Positions 8,756-17,182 are shown, numbered from the stretch's first letter. The stretch: DNA of 64,000 nt from Marinobacterium litorale DSM 23545 (GCF_000428985.1 NZ_AUAZ01000002.1:62001-126000), one strand, 5' to 3'. Numbers and translations: made by a program. Notes: generated by a model not told the origin, from the sequence alone.

Positions 8756-9742
8756 ATGCGAAATATGAAATGGGTAACGGCCGCGGTTTCAATGACCGTA
8801 GGATCGACAGCGATCGCTGCAGCTCTCCCGGGGGAGGGTGTCAGTGTCCAGGCGGTGCAGAGTCCCATCGCTGAAGAGACTTTCCAGACCGTGGTTGTTA
8901 ACAAGGCACTGGAGGCCTTGGGCTACGATGTGGAGCCGATCCGTGAAGTGGACTATAGCGCGGGCTATACGGCAATCGCTAATGGCGATGCCACCTATAT
9001 GGCCGTTAACTGGTACCCGCTTCACAACACCATGTATGAAAATGCCGGTGGTGATGAAGTGTTCTACCGCAAGGGCAGCTATATCGAGGGTGCGGCCCAG
9101 GGTTATCTGATTGATAAGAAGACCGCCGAGGCTCACGGTATCGACAATCTGGGCGATTTCAACGATCCAGAGATCGCCAAGATCTTCGATACCAACGGTG
9201 ATGGCAAGGCAGATCTGACCGGTTGTCAGGCTGGCTGGGGTTGTGAAGGTGTGATCGAATATCAGCTGGATGAGTTCGAGCTGCGCGACAACATCAACCA
9301 CAACCAGGGCCAGTACGCGGCCATCATCTCCGATACCATTGCGCGTTACGATGCGGGTGAGCCGATCTTCTACTATACGTGGACGCCGTATTGGGTTTCC
9401 GGTCGTCTGGTTCCCGGGCAGGATGTGGTTTGGCTGGAGGTGCCTTACTCTGCTAACCCGAACGGCACTGATACTGCGCTGCCTAATGGCAAGAACTACG
9501 GCTTCGATATCAACGCAGAGCGCATTGTCGCGAACGGCGAATGGGCAGCGGCAAACCCGGCTGCTGCCAAACTGTTCGAGATCATCAAGCTGCCGATCAA
9601 CGCGGTCAGCGCAGAAAACATGATGATTGCCAACGGTGAAGACTCTCTCAAGGATATCGAGCGTCACGCTGACAGCTGGATTAAAGCTAACCAGGCAGTG
9701 TTTGATGGTTGGATCGAGACAGCCAAGGCGGCCGCTAAGTAA
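8756..9742 (+). CDS. proX: Glycine betaine/proline-binding protein ProX
   Basis: A 328-residue periplasmic substrate-binding protein. The signal peptide runs MRNMKWVTAAVSMTVGSTAIA with predicted cleavage after AIA. Family aromatic-box tryptophans are visible in YMAVNWYPLHNTM, CQAGWGCEGVIEYQL (with the paired cysteines) and FYYTWTPYWVSG. It delivers betaine or proline to ProVW. The ATG at 8756 was chosen over the GTG at 8750 because the latter overlaps the AGGAG ribosome-binding site. A strong terminator follows, so proVWX is a closed operon. Confidence 0.95.
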   Translation: MRNMKWVTAAVSMTVGSTAIAAALPGEGVSVQAVQSPIAEETFQTVVVNKALEALGYDVEPIREVDYSAGYTAIANGDATYMAVNWYPLHNTMYENAGGDEVFYRKGSYIEGAAQGYLIDKKTAEAHGIDNLGDFNDPEIAKIFDTNGDGKADLTGCQAGWGCEGVIEYQLDEFELRDNINHNQGQYAAIISDTIARYDAGEPIFYYTWTPYWVSGRLVPGQDVVWLEVPYSANPNGTDTALPNGKNYGFDINAERIVANGEWAAANPAAAKLFEIIKLPINAVSAENMMIANGEDSLKDIERHADSWIKANQAVFDGWIETAKAAAK

Positions 9743-9765
9743 AGGCTCTGGACCCTGAGCGAATG

Positions 9766-9798
9766 AAACACCTCGGTTGTTACCGGGGTGTTTTGGTT
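9766..9798 (+). terminator. Rho-independent terminator of proVWX
   Basis: The stem AACACC-CGG / CCG-GGTGTT lies about 25 bp after the proX stop and is followed by a T-rich run (TTTTGGTTTTG). This is the expected end of the proVWX transcript. Confidence 0.8.
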
Positions 9799-9916
9799 TT
9801 GGGTTTCATTCTAAATTGAGCATTGCCGTCGGCGGCGGTCTATGCAACATTAGGGTGTAGCCAAAACCCGCCAGGGTGGAGCTGCGCGACTCAAACTCAG
9901 CCGAGGAGGCCGCACG

Positions 9917-10105
9917 ATGAGTACTAATACCGCCCCCCATCCCAAGTTCATGGAAGCGATGCGTAAGTTGTCTGCCATGACTGAAGAAGAGAGGTTGTCC
10001 GAGGAGAATAAGGAGCTGTTCGAGCAAGCTATGAAATATGCGCCTTTGGACATTCAACCGGCCCTGATCGCAATTCAGAAAAAGTACGAGCACTCTGTTC
10101 ACTGA
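9917..10105 (+). CDS. Small acidic protein of unknown function (62 aa)
   Basis: A 62-residue polar protein starting with an ATG 8 nt after a strong GAGGAGG. It has no signal peptide or membrane segment. The sequence is predicted almost wholly helical, with a central EERLSEENKELFEQAMKYAP stretch. It is preceded by the proX terminator and followed by its own good terminator, so it is an independent short transcript. The strong ribosome-binding site and terminators argue that it is real. I do not recognise the family and assign no function. Confidence 0.6.
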   Translation: MSTNTAPHPKFMEAMRKLSAMTEEERLSEENKELFEQAMKYAPLDIQPALIAIQKKYEHSVH

Positions 10106-10136
10106 TAGCGCGCAGCAAGATACAGATCGGTCAAAC

Positions 10137-10175
10137 AAAAAGGCCGCAGCACTTTGGGTGCTGCGGCCTTTTTGT
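10137..10175. terminator. Bidirectional rho-independent terminator
   Basis: A near-perfect 15-bp stem, AAAAAGGCCGCAGCA / TGCTGCGGCCTTTTT, encloses a 7-nt loop. It has a T-run on either strand, so it serves both the 62-residue gene (forward) and the 90-residue gene (reverse). Confidence 0.9.
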
Positions 10176-10186
10176 ATATTGCAGGA

Positions 10187-10459
10187 TCAGGCGACTGCGC
10201 TTTGATGCTCCGGGTGGGTGGCTATAAAGTGCTGTAATACCGCACGCAGCACTCTTTCGTTCTCCACATTGCCGGCTCGCCTGGCCTGTTCGATATCATC
10301 GAGTATGATCTGTTTGATCATTGGCTCACCGTCGTGAGTTACCAGATAGTGACCGAGTGCCATCGCAATCATTGAGTCCATATGCTCATGCACGGCGATA
10401 GCACTGATCTCCTCTTCCGTCAGATCCGACATCGCCAGACACTCCTCATAGGTCAACAT
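10187..10459 (-). CDS. Small conserved-looking protein of unknown function (90 aa)
   Basis: A 90-residue soluble protein beginning MLTYEECLAMSDLTEEEISA. The ATG at 10459 follows AGGAGG at good spacing, and the downstream bidirectional terminator supports a real gene. It is predicted all-helical and acidic; an early DLTEEEISAIAVHEH region is rich in Glu and His. Similar short proteins beginning with this kind of sequence occur in other proteobacteria as far as I recall, but no function is known to me. Upstream lie a 63-bp tandem duplication and an FNR-like dyad, so its regulation may be unusual. Confidence 0.7.
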   Translation of the reverse strand: MLTYEECLAMSDLTEEEISAIAVHEHMDSMIAMALGHYLVTHDGEPMIKQIILDDIEQARRAGNVENERVLRAVLQHFIATHPEHQSAVA

Positions 10460-10613
10460 TGTCGATCCTCCTTTGCGCTGAGCGCGGTTATTAGGGTTAT
10501 GCTTGCTCTGCGTCTTTCAGTGTAGGTGAGGCCCGGTCGGGTGCTAGTCCTGATGATGGAGTAATTCTCAAGTGCCGGCTTGAATGGATAAGTGCGGTTC
10601 ATGCTGCAGTGGC

Positions 10614-10739
10614 GTAACCGTTTCGTAACCTGTTGAAGCGCCAGCATTTCGGTGGTTTCAAAGCGGTGTGACGGGAGTAACCGTTTCGTAACCTGTTGAA
10701 GCGCCAGCATTTCGGTGGTTTCAAAGCGGTGTGACGGGA
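10614..10739. repeat. Perfect 2 x 63 bp tandem duplication
   Basis: Bases 10614-10676 and 10677-10739 are identical over all 63 positions and directly abut. The unit starts GTAACCGTTTCGTAACCTG and ends GGTGTGACGGGA. Each unit contains two GTAACC words 11 bp apart. The unit length is a multiple of three, but the location is non-coding. The exactness suggests a recent duplication or an assembly artefact. It lies in the upstream region of the 90-residue gene. Confidence 0.97.
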
Positions 10740-10761
10740 TGGTTTCAGTTGTGATGTTTGA

Positions 10762-10775
10762 TTGATCTGGGTCAA
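10762..10775. promoter_or_regulatory. FNR/Anr-like dyad, one mismatch
   Basis: TTGATCTGGGTCAA differs from TTGAT-N4-ATCAA at one position. It lies between the 3' end of the acyltransferase gene and the tandem repeat, about 300 bp upstream of the reverse-strand 90-residue gene. That distance makes direct regulation uncertain unless the transcript has a long leader. Confidence 0.3.
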
Positions 10776-10783
10776 CCGCTTAA

Positions 10784-11917
10784 TCAGCGGTCGCGGCGGA
10801 AGGGGAGCTCTTCACTCAGGCGGCGGATATGACCTCGCATCTGCTGCTCTTCTTCGCGGGTGAACTCATCGATCGCCTGGCGAAAGGCCAGCGTCTCGAC
10901 CCAGTGCGCCGACCAGGTCTCGATCGGTTCGAAGCCGCGTTTGATTTTGTGTTCTCCCTGGGCGCCCGAATCAAACCGCTGTAACCCGTTGGCGATACAG
11001 TAATCGATACCCTGATAATAACAGGCTTCGAAGTGCAGGCTGTCAAACTCCTCAAGGCATCCCCAGTACCGACCGTACAGTGTATCTTCGTCTTTGAGTG
11101 AGAGCGCAGCGGCGATCACCCGATGGTTGTGGTGGGCTGTTACCATGATCAGGTTCTCCGGCATTTGCTCTGTGAGCAAACTGAAAAATGCCCGGGTCAG
11201 GTAGCCTTGCATGCCGCGTTTCAGGTAGGTGGTTTGATAGAACCGGTAGAACTGATCGAGCAGTTCTTCGGTTATCTCTGCGCCTTCCAGTGTTATCAGT
11301 TCAACGCCTTGAAGAAGTGCTTTCTCTCGCTCTTTGCGCACATTTTTGCGTTTGCGAGATGAAAACTGTTCAAGAAAATCATCGAAGCTGCGGTAATTCC
11401 GGTTGAACCAATGGTACTGGGTTCCAAGACGGGTGCTCAGGGCGAGTGCCTTAAGGTCTTTGACAAGATGAGGCTCAATGAATAGACCGTGCCAGCCCGA
11501 GCAGCCATAGCGGGCGCTGATCTGTTGAACCGCCTCAACCAGGACTGGAAGTGCGCGCTCAGGCTCAATTGCCAAACCAAATCGTGGACCGGTGGAGGGG
11601 GTAAACGGGATGGCGGTGACCAGCTTGGGATAGTAGTCAAGCCCATGGCGCTCCCAGGCGTCGGCCCAGCTCCAATCAAAGACATATTCGCCCCAGGAGT
11701 GGCTTTTCAGATAGAGCGGCATAACACCGACGCACTGATTGTGCTCGGTCAGCGTGATATGCAGGGGTTGCCAGCCGTTTTCAGGGCTCACGCTGCCGGA
11801 GCGCTCAAGAGATTCCAGAAATTCGTGACGCAGAAAAGGGTTGCCGGTGCCGCACAGCCCATTCCAGAGCGAGCGTGGAATTTCACTGATCGCTGGGTGT
11901 AGCTTGATCTCTACCAT
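10784..11917 (-). CDS. COG3146-type (DUF482/FemAB-like) GNAT N-acyltransferase
   Basis: A 377-residue soluble protein with a double GNAT-like fold. The blocks GNPFLRHEFLESLERSGSV, DWSWADAWERHGLDYYPK, FTPSTGPR, FSSRKRKNVRKERE and HFEACYYQGIDYCI match the family often labelled peptidogalycan biosynthesis/recognition or GNAT N-acetyltransferase (COG3146). The substrate is not established; FemAB relatives transfer amino acids to peptidoglycan precursors, but that role here would be a guess. It starts at the ATG at 11917 and is divergent from the HIT gene. It appears intact and monocistronic. Confidence 0.85.
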   Translation of the reverse strand: MVEIKLHPAISEIPRSLWNGLCGTGNPFLRHEFLESLERSGSVSPENGWQPLHITLTEHNQCVGVMPLYLKSHSWGEYVFDWSWADAWERHGLDYYPKLVTAIPFTPSTGPRFGLAIEPERALPVLVEAVQQISARYGCSGWHGLFIEPHLVKDLKALALSTRLGTQYHWFNRNYRSFDDFLEQFSSRKRKNVRKEREKALLQGVELITLEGAEITEELLDQFYRFYQTTYLKRGMQGYLTRAFFSLLTEQMPENLIMVTAHHNHRVIAAALSLKDEDTLYGRYWGCLEEFDSLHFEACYYQGIDYCIANGLQRFDSGAQGEHKIKRGFEPIETWSAHWVETLAFRQAIDEFTREEEQQMRGHIRRLSEELPFRRDR

Positions 11918-12003
11918 CTTCGCCTATACTGACTGATAGTGGTTTAGAATTCGGATACGTGGTACCTAAATTATCAGATTCGACTGAGTTGAACAGGAGT
12001 TAT

Positions 12004-12450
12004 ATGGACGAACTGGAACTGGAATTCGAGCTGGACCCCAAGCTTGCTGCAGATACCATCGATATGGGGGATTTTCCTCTGTGCAAGCTGTTGTTGATGA
12101 ATGACTCCAATTATCCCTGGTTCATTCTGGTCCCGCGTCGCGCAGATATGACCGAGATCTTTCATCTCCCGCTGGAAGATCGCGAACAGCTGATTCGTGA
12201 GTCGAGCTTTCTAGCCGAAAATCTCGCTGACCTGTTTCAGGCGCGCAAAATGAATGTGGCAGCACTGGGTAATCAGGTCAGCCAGCTTCACATTCATCAT
12301 GTGGTTCGCAAGGTTGACGATGCGGCCTGGCCCGATCCGGTGTGGGGTAAAGTGCCGGCCAAACCCTATACCGAAGAGCAGCTGGTCGATATTCGTGATC
12401 GTCTATGTCGGCTGATGAGTGAAGAACTGAGCTTTTGTCCCGTCGGTTGA
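12004..12450 (+). CDS. HIT-domain protein with atypical histidine triad
   Basis: A 148-residue HIT-superfamily protein. The ATG at 12004 follows AGGAG by 4 nt; an upstream in-frame start at 11959 lacks a site. The nucleotide-binding fold is seen in NYPWFILVPRRADMTEIFHL and LGNQVSQLHIHHVVRKVDD. In the classical motif His-x-His-x-His, His96 and His98 are present but the third position is Val100, with His99 beside it. His98, aligned to the catalytic His, is retained, so hydrolase activity is possible but altered. The PAWP-like DAAWPDPVWG downstream is typical of this bacterial subfamily. The substrate is unknown. Confidence 0.85.
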   Translation: MDELELEFELDPKLAADTIDMGDFPLCKLLLMNDSNYPWFILVPRRADMTEIFHLPLEDREQLIRESSFLAENLADLFQARKMNVAALGNQVSQLHIHHVVRKVDDAAWPDPVWGKVPAKPYTEEQLVDIRDRLCRLMSEELSFCPVG

Positions 12451-12474
12451 TCGGGACGTAATTGCTTAGCCTAC

Positions 12475-12504
12475 GCTGTCAGCGTCCCGCAAATCGAGTA
12501 TACT
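12475..12504 (+). promoter_or_regulatory. Candidate sigma-70 promoter for aspS
   Basis: A good -10 (TATACT, 12499-12504) lies 18 bp after a weak CTGTCA. It is about 195 bp upstream of the aspS start, implying a long leader. An inverted repeat GGGACG/CGTCCC (12453-12488) overlaps its upstream edge and may end the HIT transcript. Confidence 0.35.
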
Positions 12505-12698
12505 TCCCGCCTTTAATCGAGACGGTGCTATCCCTGACTGGTTTTTTGCCGGCTTTTATGAGGCGGTAGCGCCGTTCCAAGCCCGATTTAAACGCCAATG
12601 CGTGTTCCGAAAGGGGCTCGGGTTCGCCACCATTCAAACTAGTTGAAGCTCTGGCTTTTACGGCCAGGCTGCAAGGTAACAAAACGGGATAGGACACT

Positions 12699-14462
12699 AT
12701 GCGCAGCCACTATTGCGGCGATCTTCGGAAAGAGCATATCGGTGAAGAGATCACCCTGATGGGATGGGTTCATCGCCGCCGGGACCACGGCGGTGTGATA
12801 TTTCTGGACGTACGGGATCGCGAGGGCATCGCCCAGGTGGTCTTTGATCCGGATCGCGAGGAAAGCTTCAACCTGGCCGATAGCGTGCGCAACGAATTTG
12901 TTATCGAGTTGGTTGGCCGTGTGCGTGCACGTCCGGACGGTACCGAAAACCCGGAGATGCCGACCGGTGCTGTAGAAGTCCTTGGGTTGGATCTGAAAAT
13001 TCTGAACAAGGCGGAAACCCCTCCGTTCCAGCTCGATGAACACCAGCAGGTGGGCGAAGACGTACGTTTGCGCCACCGTTACATCGACCTGCGTCGTCCG
13101 GAGATTCAGCAGAAGCTTCGTTTTCGCTCCAAGGTGACTCACGCGGTTCGCAACTATCTGGAAGAAAACGGCTTCCTCGATATCGAAACACCGATTTTGA
13201 CCCGTGCAACGCCGGAAGGCGCCCGTGATTACCTGGTACCGAGCCGTACCCATGAAGGTAGCTTCTTTGCACTGCCGCAGTCCCCGCAGCTGTTCAAGCA
13301 GCTTTTGATGGTCTCCGGCTTCGATCGTTACTACCAGATCGCTAAATGTTTCCGTGACGAAGACCTGCGTGCAGACCGTCAGCCGGAATTCACCCAGATC
13401 GACATCGAGACCTCTTTCCTCGGCGAACAGGAGATCATGGGCCTGGCCGAAGGTATGGTTCGTAAGCTGTTCAAGGAACTGCTGGATATCGAGCTCGGCG
13501 AATTCCCGACCATGCCGTACGCTGAAGCGATGCACCGTTTCGGTTCCGACAAACCGGATCTACGTATTCCGCTGGAGCTGGTTGACGTCAACGACCTGGT
13601 GGCTGATGTGGACTTCAAGGTATTCGCAGGCCCTGCCAAGGATCCGAAAGGTCGCGTCGCCGCGCTGAAGGTGCCGGGCGGTGCCGAACTGACCCGTAAG
13701 ATCATCGACGACTACACCAAGTTCGTTGGTATCTACGGCGCCAAGGGGCTGGCCTGGATCAAGGTCAATGCGCTGGAAAATGGTGCCGAAGGTCTGCAGT
13801 CACCGATCGTCAAATTCCTGGGCGAAGAGGTCGCGCTGAAGATCATGGAACGCCTGGGTGCTCAGAATGGCGATATCGTCTTCTTCGGTGCCGACAAGGC
13901 CAATACCGTCAACGAAGCGCTGGGCGCATTGCGTATCAAGGTTGGCGAAGACATGAACATGATCGAGAAGAACTGGGCCCCGCTGTGGGTGGTCGACTTC
14001 CCGATGTTCGAAGAGCTGGACGATGGCAGCCTCACTGCCTTGCACCACCCATTTACGGCGCCGAACTGCTCGCCGGAGCAGTTGATCGAGCAGCCGGAGG
14101 GCAAGTTGTCACGTGCCTACGACATGGTGCTCAACGGTACCGAACTCGGCGGTGGCTCTGTTCGTATCCACGATCAGGCGATGCAGAAAGCCGTGTTTAA
14201 GGTGCTTGGCATCTCCGACGAAGAAGCCGAGGAGAAGTTCGGCTTCCTGCTCAATGCGCTCAAATACGGCGCTCCGCCTCACGGTGGACTGGCATTTGGC
14301 CTTGATCGCCTGATCATGCTGATGACCGGCAGCTCTTCGATTCGTGAAGTGATCGCGTTTCCGAAGACCCAGAGCGCGGCTTGTCTGCTTACCGACGCGC
14401 CGGGCGAAGTCAGCGCGGCCCAGCTGCGCGACCTGAATATCAAACTACGCAAAACTCCCTGA
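12699..14462 (+). CDS. aspS: Aspartyl-tRNA synthetase (residues suggest non-discriminating type)
   Basis: A class II synthetase of 587 residues, the bacterial length including the GAD insertion (about 290-410). The anticodon-binding domain starts [15 protein letters not shown]. Motif 2 is [20 protein letters not shown] and motif 3 is [13 protein letters not shown] near the C-terminus. His30 (in RRRDHGG) and Gly81 (in RARPDGT) replace the Leu and Lys of the E. coli enzyme. The same replacements are reported for the P. aeruginosa enzyme, which also charges tRNA-Asn. It would then work with GatCAB amidotransferase to make Asn-tRNA. It starts at the ATG at 12699 and heads a run with yebC. Confidence 0.96.
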   Translation: MRSHYCGDLRKEHIGEEITLMGWVHRRRDHGGVIFLDVRDREGIAQVVFDPDREESFNLADSVRNEFVIELVGRVRARPDGTENPEMPTGAVEVLGLDLKILNKAETPPFQLDEHQQVGEDVRLRHRYIDLRRPEIQQKLRFRSKVTHAVRNYLEENGFLDIETPILTRATPEGARDYLVPSRTHEGSFFALPQSPQLFKQLLMVSGFDRYYQIAKCFRDEDLRADRQPEFTQIDIETSFLGEQEIMGLAEGMVRKLFKELLDIELGEFPTMPYAEAMHRFGSDKPDLRIPLELVDVNDLVADVDFKVFAGPAKDPKGRVAALKVPGGAELTRKIIDDYTKFVGIYGAKGLAWIKVNALENGAEGLQSPIVKFLGEEVALKIMERLGAQNGDIVFFGADKANTVNEALGALRIKVGEDMNMIEKNWAPLWVVDFPMFEELDDGSLTALHHPFTAPNCSPEQLIEQPEGKLSRAYDMVLNGTELGGGSVRIHDQAMQKAVFKVLGISDEEAEEKFGFLLNALKYGAPPHGGLAFGLDRLIMLMTGSSSIREVIAFPKTQSAACLLTDAPGEVSAAQLRDLNIKLRKTP

Positions 14463-14530
14463 GCAGATACAAACAGTAACACCGGTGGCACCTTCCTCGT
14501 GGAGGTGCTGCCACAGATTGAGGAAGGGGT

Positions 14531-15274
14531 ATGGCAGGACATTCCAAATGGGCCAATATCAAACACCGTAAGGCGGCCCAGGACGCCAAGCGCGGTAAGA
14601 TCTTCACCAAACTGATTCGTGAACTGACCGTTGCTGCAAAAGAGGGTGGTGGAAGCCCGGAAGACAACCCGCGTTTGCGCGCCGCCGTGGATAAGGCGCT
14701 GGGCGCCAACATGAAACGCGACACCATCGACAAGGCGATTCAGCGTGGTGCCGGTGGTGGCGAGGGTGATAACTACGATGAGCTGACCTACGAAGGTTAT
14801 GGCAGCAACGGCGTAGCGATCATGGTTGAGTGTATGACCGACAATGTGAACCGTACCGTATCTCAGGTACGGGCCGCGTTCAGCAAGCACGGTGGTAATC
14901 TCGGCACCAATGGCTCGGTTTCCTACCTGTTTGATAAGCGGGGTGTCATGAGCTTTGAGTCCGGCGTGGACGAAGACGCCATCATGGAGGCTGCGCTGGA
15001 GGCTGGAGCCGACGATGTGGTGACCAACGACGATGGCTCGATCGATGTCTACTGCGAAGCGCCGGATTATATGGATGTGAAGCAGGGATTGGTCGATGCC
15101 GGTTTTGAGCCAGCCCACGCCGAGGTGGGGATGATCCCCCAGACCACGGTGGAGCTGGATGTGGATACCGGCCGCAAGGTGATGAAGTTGATCGATGCGC
15201 TGGAGGATCTCGACGATTCACAGAACGTCTATCACAATGCGGATATCCCCGAAGAGGCGATGGAGGAGGCGTAA
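14531..15274 (+). CDS. yebC: YebC/TACO1-family translational regulator
   Basis: A 247-residue cytoplasmic protein with the invariant start [20 protein letters not shown] and the blocks [15 protein letters not shown] and [15 protein letters not shown]. The family was first annotated as a transcriptional regulator; more recent work links it to relieving ribosome stalling at proline runs. The place between aspS and ruvC is conserved in many gammaproteobacteria. The gene has a good ribosome-binding site (GAGGAAGGGG) and ends at a strong terminator that cuts it off from ruvC. Confidence 0.97.
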   Translation: MAGHSKWANIKHRKAAQDAKRGKIFTKLIRELTVAAKEGGGSPEDNPRLRAAVDKALGANMKRDTIDKAIQRGAGGGEGDNYDELTYEGYGSNGVAIMVECMTDNVNRTVSQVRAAFSKHGGNLGTNGSVSYLFDKRGVMSFESGVDEDAIMEAALEAGADDVVTNDDGSIDVYCEAPDYMDVKQGLVDAGFEPAHAEVGMIPQTTVELDVDTGRKVMKLIDALEDLDDSQNVYHNADIPEEAMEEA

Positions 15275-15297
15275 CCGTCGCTTCGCTGTTGCATTCC

Positions 15298-15325
15298 AAG
15301 CCGGGGCCCAGACCCCGGCTTTTTG
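15298..15325 (+). terminator. Rho-independent terminator after yebC
   Basis: The exact stem AAGCCGGGG / CCCCGGCTT with a 5-nt loop is followed by TTTT. It ends the aspS-yebC transcript 36 bp before the ruvC start. An extended -10-like TGTTATGAT overlaps its distal end (15324-15332) and may start the ruv transcript. Confidence 0.88.
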
Positions 15326-15360
15326 TTATGATTACCCCGCCATTCGATAAAGAGCAGAGC

Positions 15361-15876
15361 ATGCTGATTCTTGGTATAGATCCGGGTTCCCGTGTGACCG
15401 GTTACGGTGTCATCAACGTGAACGGCGCCAGAAATGAATACGTAGCCAGTGGTTGTATCCGTATTCAGGGCGAACTGTTGCCGGAGCGCCTGCAGCAGGT
15501 TTATGCCGGGGTTACCGAGATTATTGAGCATTATGTGCCCCAGGAGATGGCGATCGAGCAGGTGTTCATGGCGCGTAATGCGGATTCGGCGTTGAAGCTT
15601 GGTCAGGCCCGTGGCGTGGCGATCGTAGCGGGTGCCAATGCCGGGTTGCCGGTGGCTGAGTATGCGGCCCGGCGCGTTAAGCAGTCAGTGGTTGGTAACG
15701 GCGGTGCCGACAAAAGTCAGGTTCAGATCATGGTGGCGCATCTGTTGAAACTTCCCGGTATACCTCAGGCTGACGCTGCTGATGCGCTGGCCATCGCGCT
15801 TTGTCATGCGCACTCCCGCGGCCAGCAGATCGCGACGGCGGGCTCGCGGGCGCGTGTGCGAGGTCGTTGGGTGTGA
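15361..15876 (+). CDS. ruvC: Holliday-junction endonuclease RuvC
   Basis: A 171-residue junction resolvase that cleaves recombination intermediates with RuvAB. The N-terminal [17 protein letters not shown] contains catalytic Asp7; [22 protein letters not shown] holds the second acid (about Glu66), and [19 protein letters not shown] holds the last acidic pair. The ATG at 15361 gives the family N-terminus; an upstream in-frame start at 15289 would run through the terminator. The stop overlaps the GTG of the next gene (GTGA), implying translational coupling. Confidence 0.96.
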   Translation: MLILGIDPGSRVTGYGVINVNGARNEYVASGCIRIQGELLPERLQQVYAGVTEIIEHYVPQEMAIEQVFMARNADSALKLGQARGVAIVAGANAGLPVAEYAARRVKQSVVGNGGADKSQVQIMVAHLLKLPGIPQADAADALAIALCHAHSRGQQIATAGSRARVRGRWV

Positions 15877-16550
15877 CCGGGTACTCGGAGTTTATCTACC
15901 TTGCTGACCTCTTGGGGGTCGCCGTTTTTTCAGTCACCGGTGCCATAGCCGCGCCCGGCAAACGGATCGATATTCTCGGTGTCATTGTACTGGGTTTTGT
16001 GACTGCGCTGGGTGGCGGCACGATCCGAGACATAACTTTGGATCTGCATCCCGTCGTATGGGTCGGCGATACAACCTACCTGTGGGTCGCGATGGTAAGC
16101 GCGGTCGCCGCGTTTTTCGGCTCCCGATATATGAGTTCACCGCGTAAAGCCCTTTTGGTTTTGGATGCACTGGGACTGTCGCTGTTCAGCGTGCTGGGGT
16201 TACAGAAAGCCTTGGGTGCCGGTGCGCCAACCGAGGTGGCTGTGATGATGGCGGTGATCACCGGCGTCGCGGGCGGTATGATCAGGGATGTGCTGACCGG
16301 GCAGATTCCCCTGGTTCTGCAGCGTAACGGCGAGCTATACGCGACCTGTGCGCTGATGGGGGCTCTGGTTTATGTTTTTGTCTATGAGCGCCTGGGCGCG
16401 CCGAGTCCCTGGCTGGATATCAGTGCCATGGTGGTGATCTTTGCTGCCCGGATGGCCTCGTTGGTCGCAGGCTTACAGTTGCCTGAATTTATAGCGAGGG
16501 GGCATCGGTTGGAAACCCCGGAAGCAGCCAGAAAAATGGAGAACAGATAA
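15873..16550 (+). CDS. TRIC-type (UPF0126/YicG-like) membrane protein inside the ruv operon
   Basis: A 225-residue inner-membrane protein with seven hydrophobic segments and an internal duplication. The two repeats carry the motifs [11 protein letters not shown] (about residue 48) and [10 protein letters not shown] (about 130), which define the UPF0126/TRIC family. Prokaryotic TRIC members are homotrimeric cation channels; glycine transport has also been reported for a relative. Start: the GTG at 15873 overlaps the ruvC stop by 4 nt and is in frame, so it is preferred over the upstream start at 15801 inside ruvC. The next gene, ruvA, begins 2 bp after this stop, so this gene sits within the ruv operon. 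Confidence 0.87.
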   Translation: MTGYSEFIYLADLLGVAVFSVTGAIAAPGKRIDILGVIVLGFVTALGGGTIRDITLDLHPVVWVGDTTYLWVAMVSAVAAFFGSRYMSSPRKALLVLDALGLSLFSVLGLQKALGAGAPTEVAVMMAVITGVAGGMIRDVLTGQIPLVLQRNGELYATCALMGALVYVFVYERLGAPSPWLDISAMVVIFAARMASLVAGLQLPEFIARGHRLETPEAARKMENR

Positions 16551-16552
16551 AA

Positions 16553-17182
16553 GTGATAGGTCGACTGACGGGTGAAGTGCTGGAGAAACAGCCGCCGCAA
16601 CTGCTACTTGATGTAAACGGCGTCGGGTATGAGGTTGAGGCCTCCATGAATACGTTTTACAAGTTGCCGGCTCTGGGAGAGCGCATCAGTCTGCATACCC
16701 ATATGGTGGTGCGGGAGGATGCCCAGCTGCTGTATGGGTTTGCCGATGCGCGCGAGCGTGTGCTGTTTCGCGCACTGATCAAAACCAACGGTGTGGGGCC
16801 CAAACTGGCGCTGGCGATTCTTTCCGGCATCAGTAGCGAAGAGTTCATTCACTGCGTTAACCGGGAAGATAGCGCCACGCTGGTGCGTATTCCCGGCGTG
16901 GGCAAGAAAACCGCCGAACGGCTGATTGTCGAGATGAAAGACAAGCTTGATCGCCTCGAACTGCCCACTGCTACGGAGTTCGCGCTGGACGCACCGGCCA
17001 GTGATGCGCCGCTGCCGGTGGCGACAGATAATCGTGCGGAAGCGGAAAGTGCACTGGTGGCGTTGGGCTATAAACCGGTTCAGGCAACCAAGGCGATTGA
17101 AGCGGCGGCGGCGGTTCAGGGTAGCGATGCAGCCGTTGAAGAGCTGATCCGGCACGCACTTAAGTCGATGGTGACGGGCTAA
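16553..17182 (+). CDS. ruvA: Holliday-junction branch-migration protein RuvA
   Basis: A 209-residue DNA-binding subunit that recognises four-way junctions and loads RuvB. The OB-fold N-terminus reads [20 protein letters not shown], helix-hairpin-helix motifs are seen in [16 protein letters not shown] and [15 protein letters not shown], and the C-terminal RuvB-contact domain lies around residues 160-209 ([19 protein letters not shown]). The start is the GTG at 16553, two bases after the TRIC gene. It is co-directional with ruvB 12 bp downstream. Confidence 0.97.
   Translation: MIGRLTGEVLEKQPPQLLLDVNGVGYEVEASMNTFYKLPALGERISLHTHMVVREDAQLLYGFADARERVLFRALIKTNGVGPKLALAILSGISSEEFIHCVNREDSATLVRIPGVGKKTAERLIVEMKDKLDRLELPTATEFALDAPASDAPLPVATDNRAEAESALVALGYKPVQATKAIEAAAAVQGSDAAVEELIRHALKSMVTG

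Larger units (their letters stand above)
10460..10783. other. 324-bp gene-free region with tandem repeat and FNR-like dyad
   Basis: No credible gene is present. The region contains the leader of the reverse-strand 90-residue gene, two exact 63-bp tandem copies (10614-10739) and an FNR-like dyad (10762-10775). An open frame crosses the repeats on the reverse strand, but it has a repeating 21-residue translation and no ribosome-binding site, so I do not call it. Confidence 0.7.

Noticed and set aside
8789-9667. 292-codon reverse-strand open frame
   Set aside because: Antisense to proX with no ribosome-binding site or family resemblance.
10453-10710. 85-codon reverse open frame with a repeated 21-residue unit
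   Set aside because: The internal repeat comes from the 63-bp DNA duplication; no ribosome-binding site, and it runs into the start of the real 90-residue gene.
12639-13535. 298-codon reverse-strand open frame
   Set aside because: Antisense to aspS; the translation has no protein-family features.
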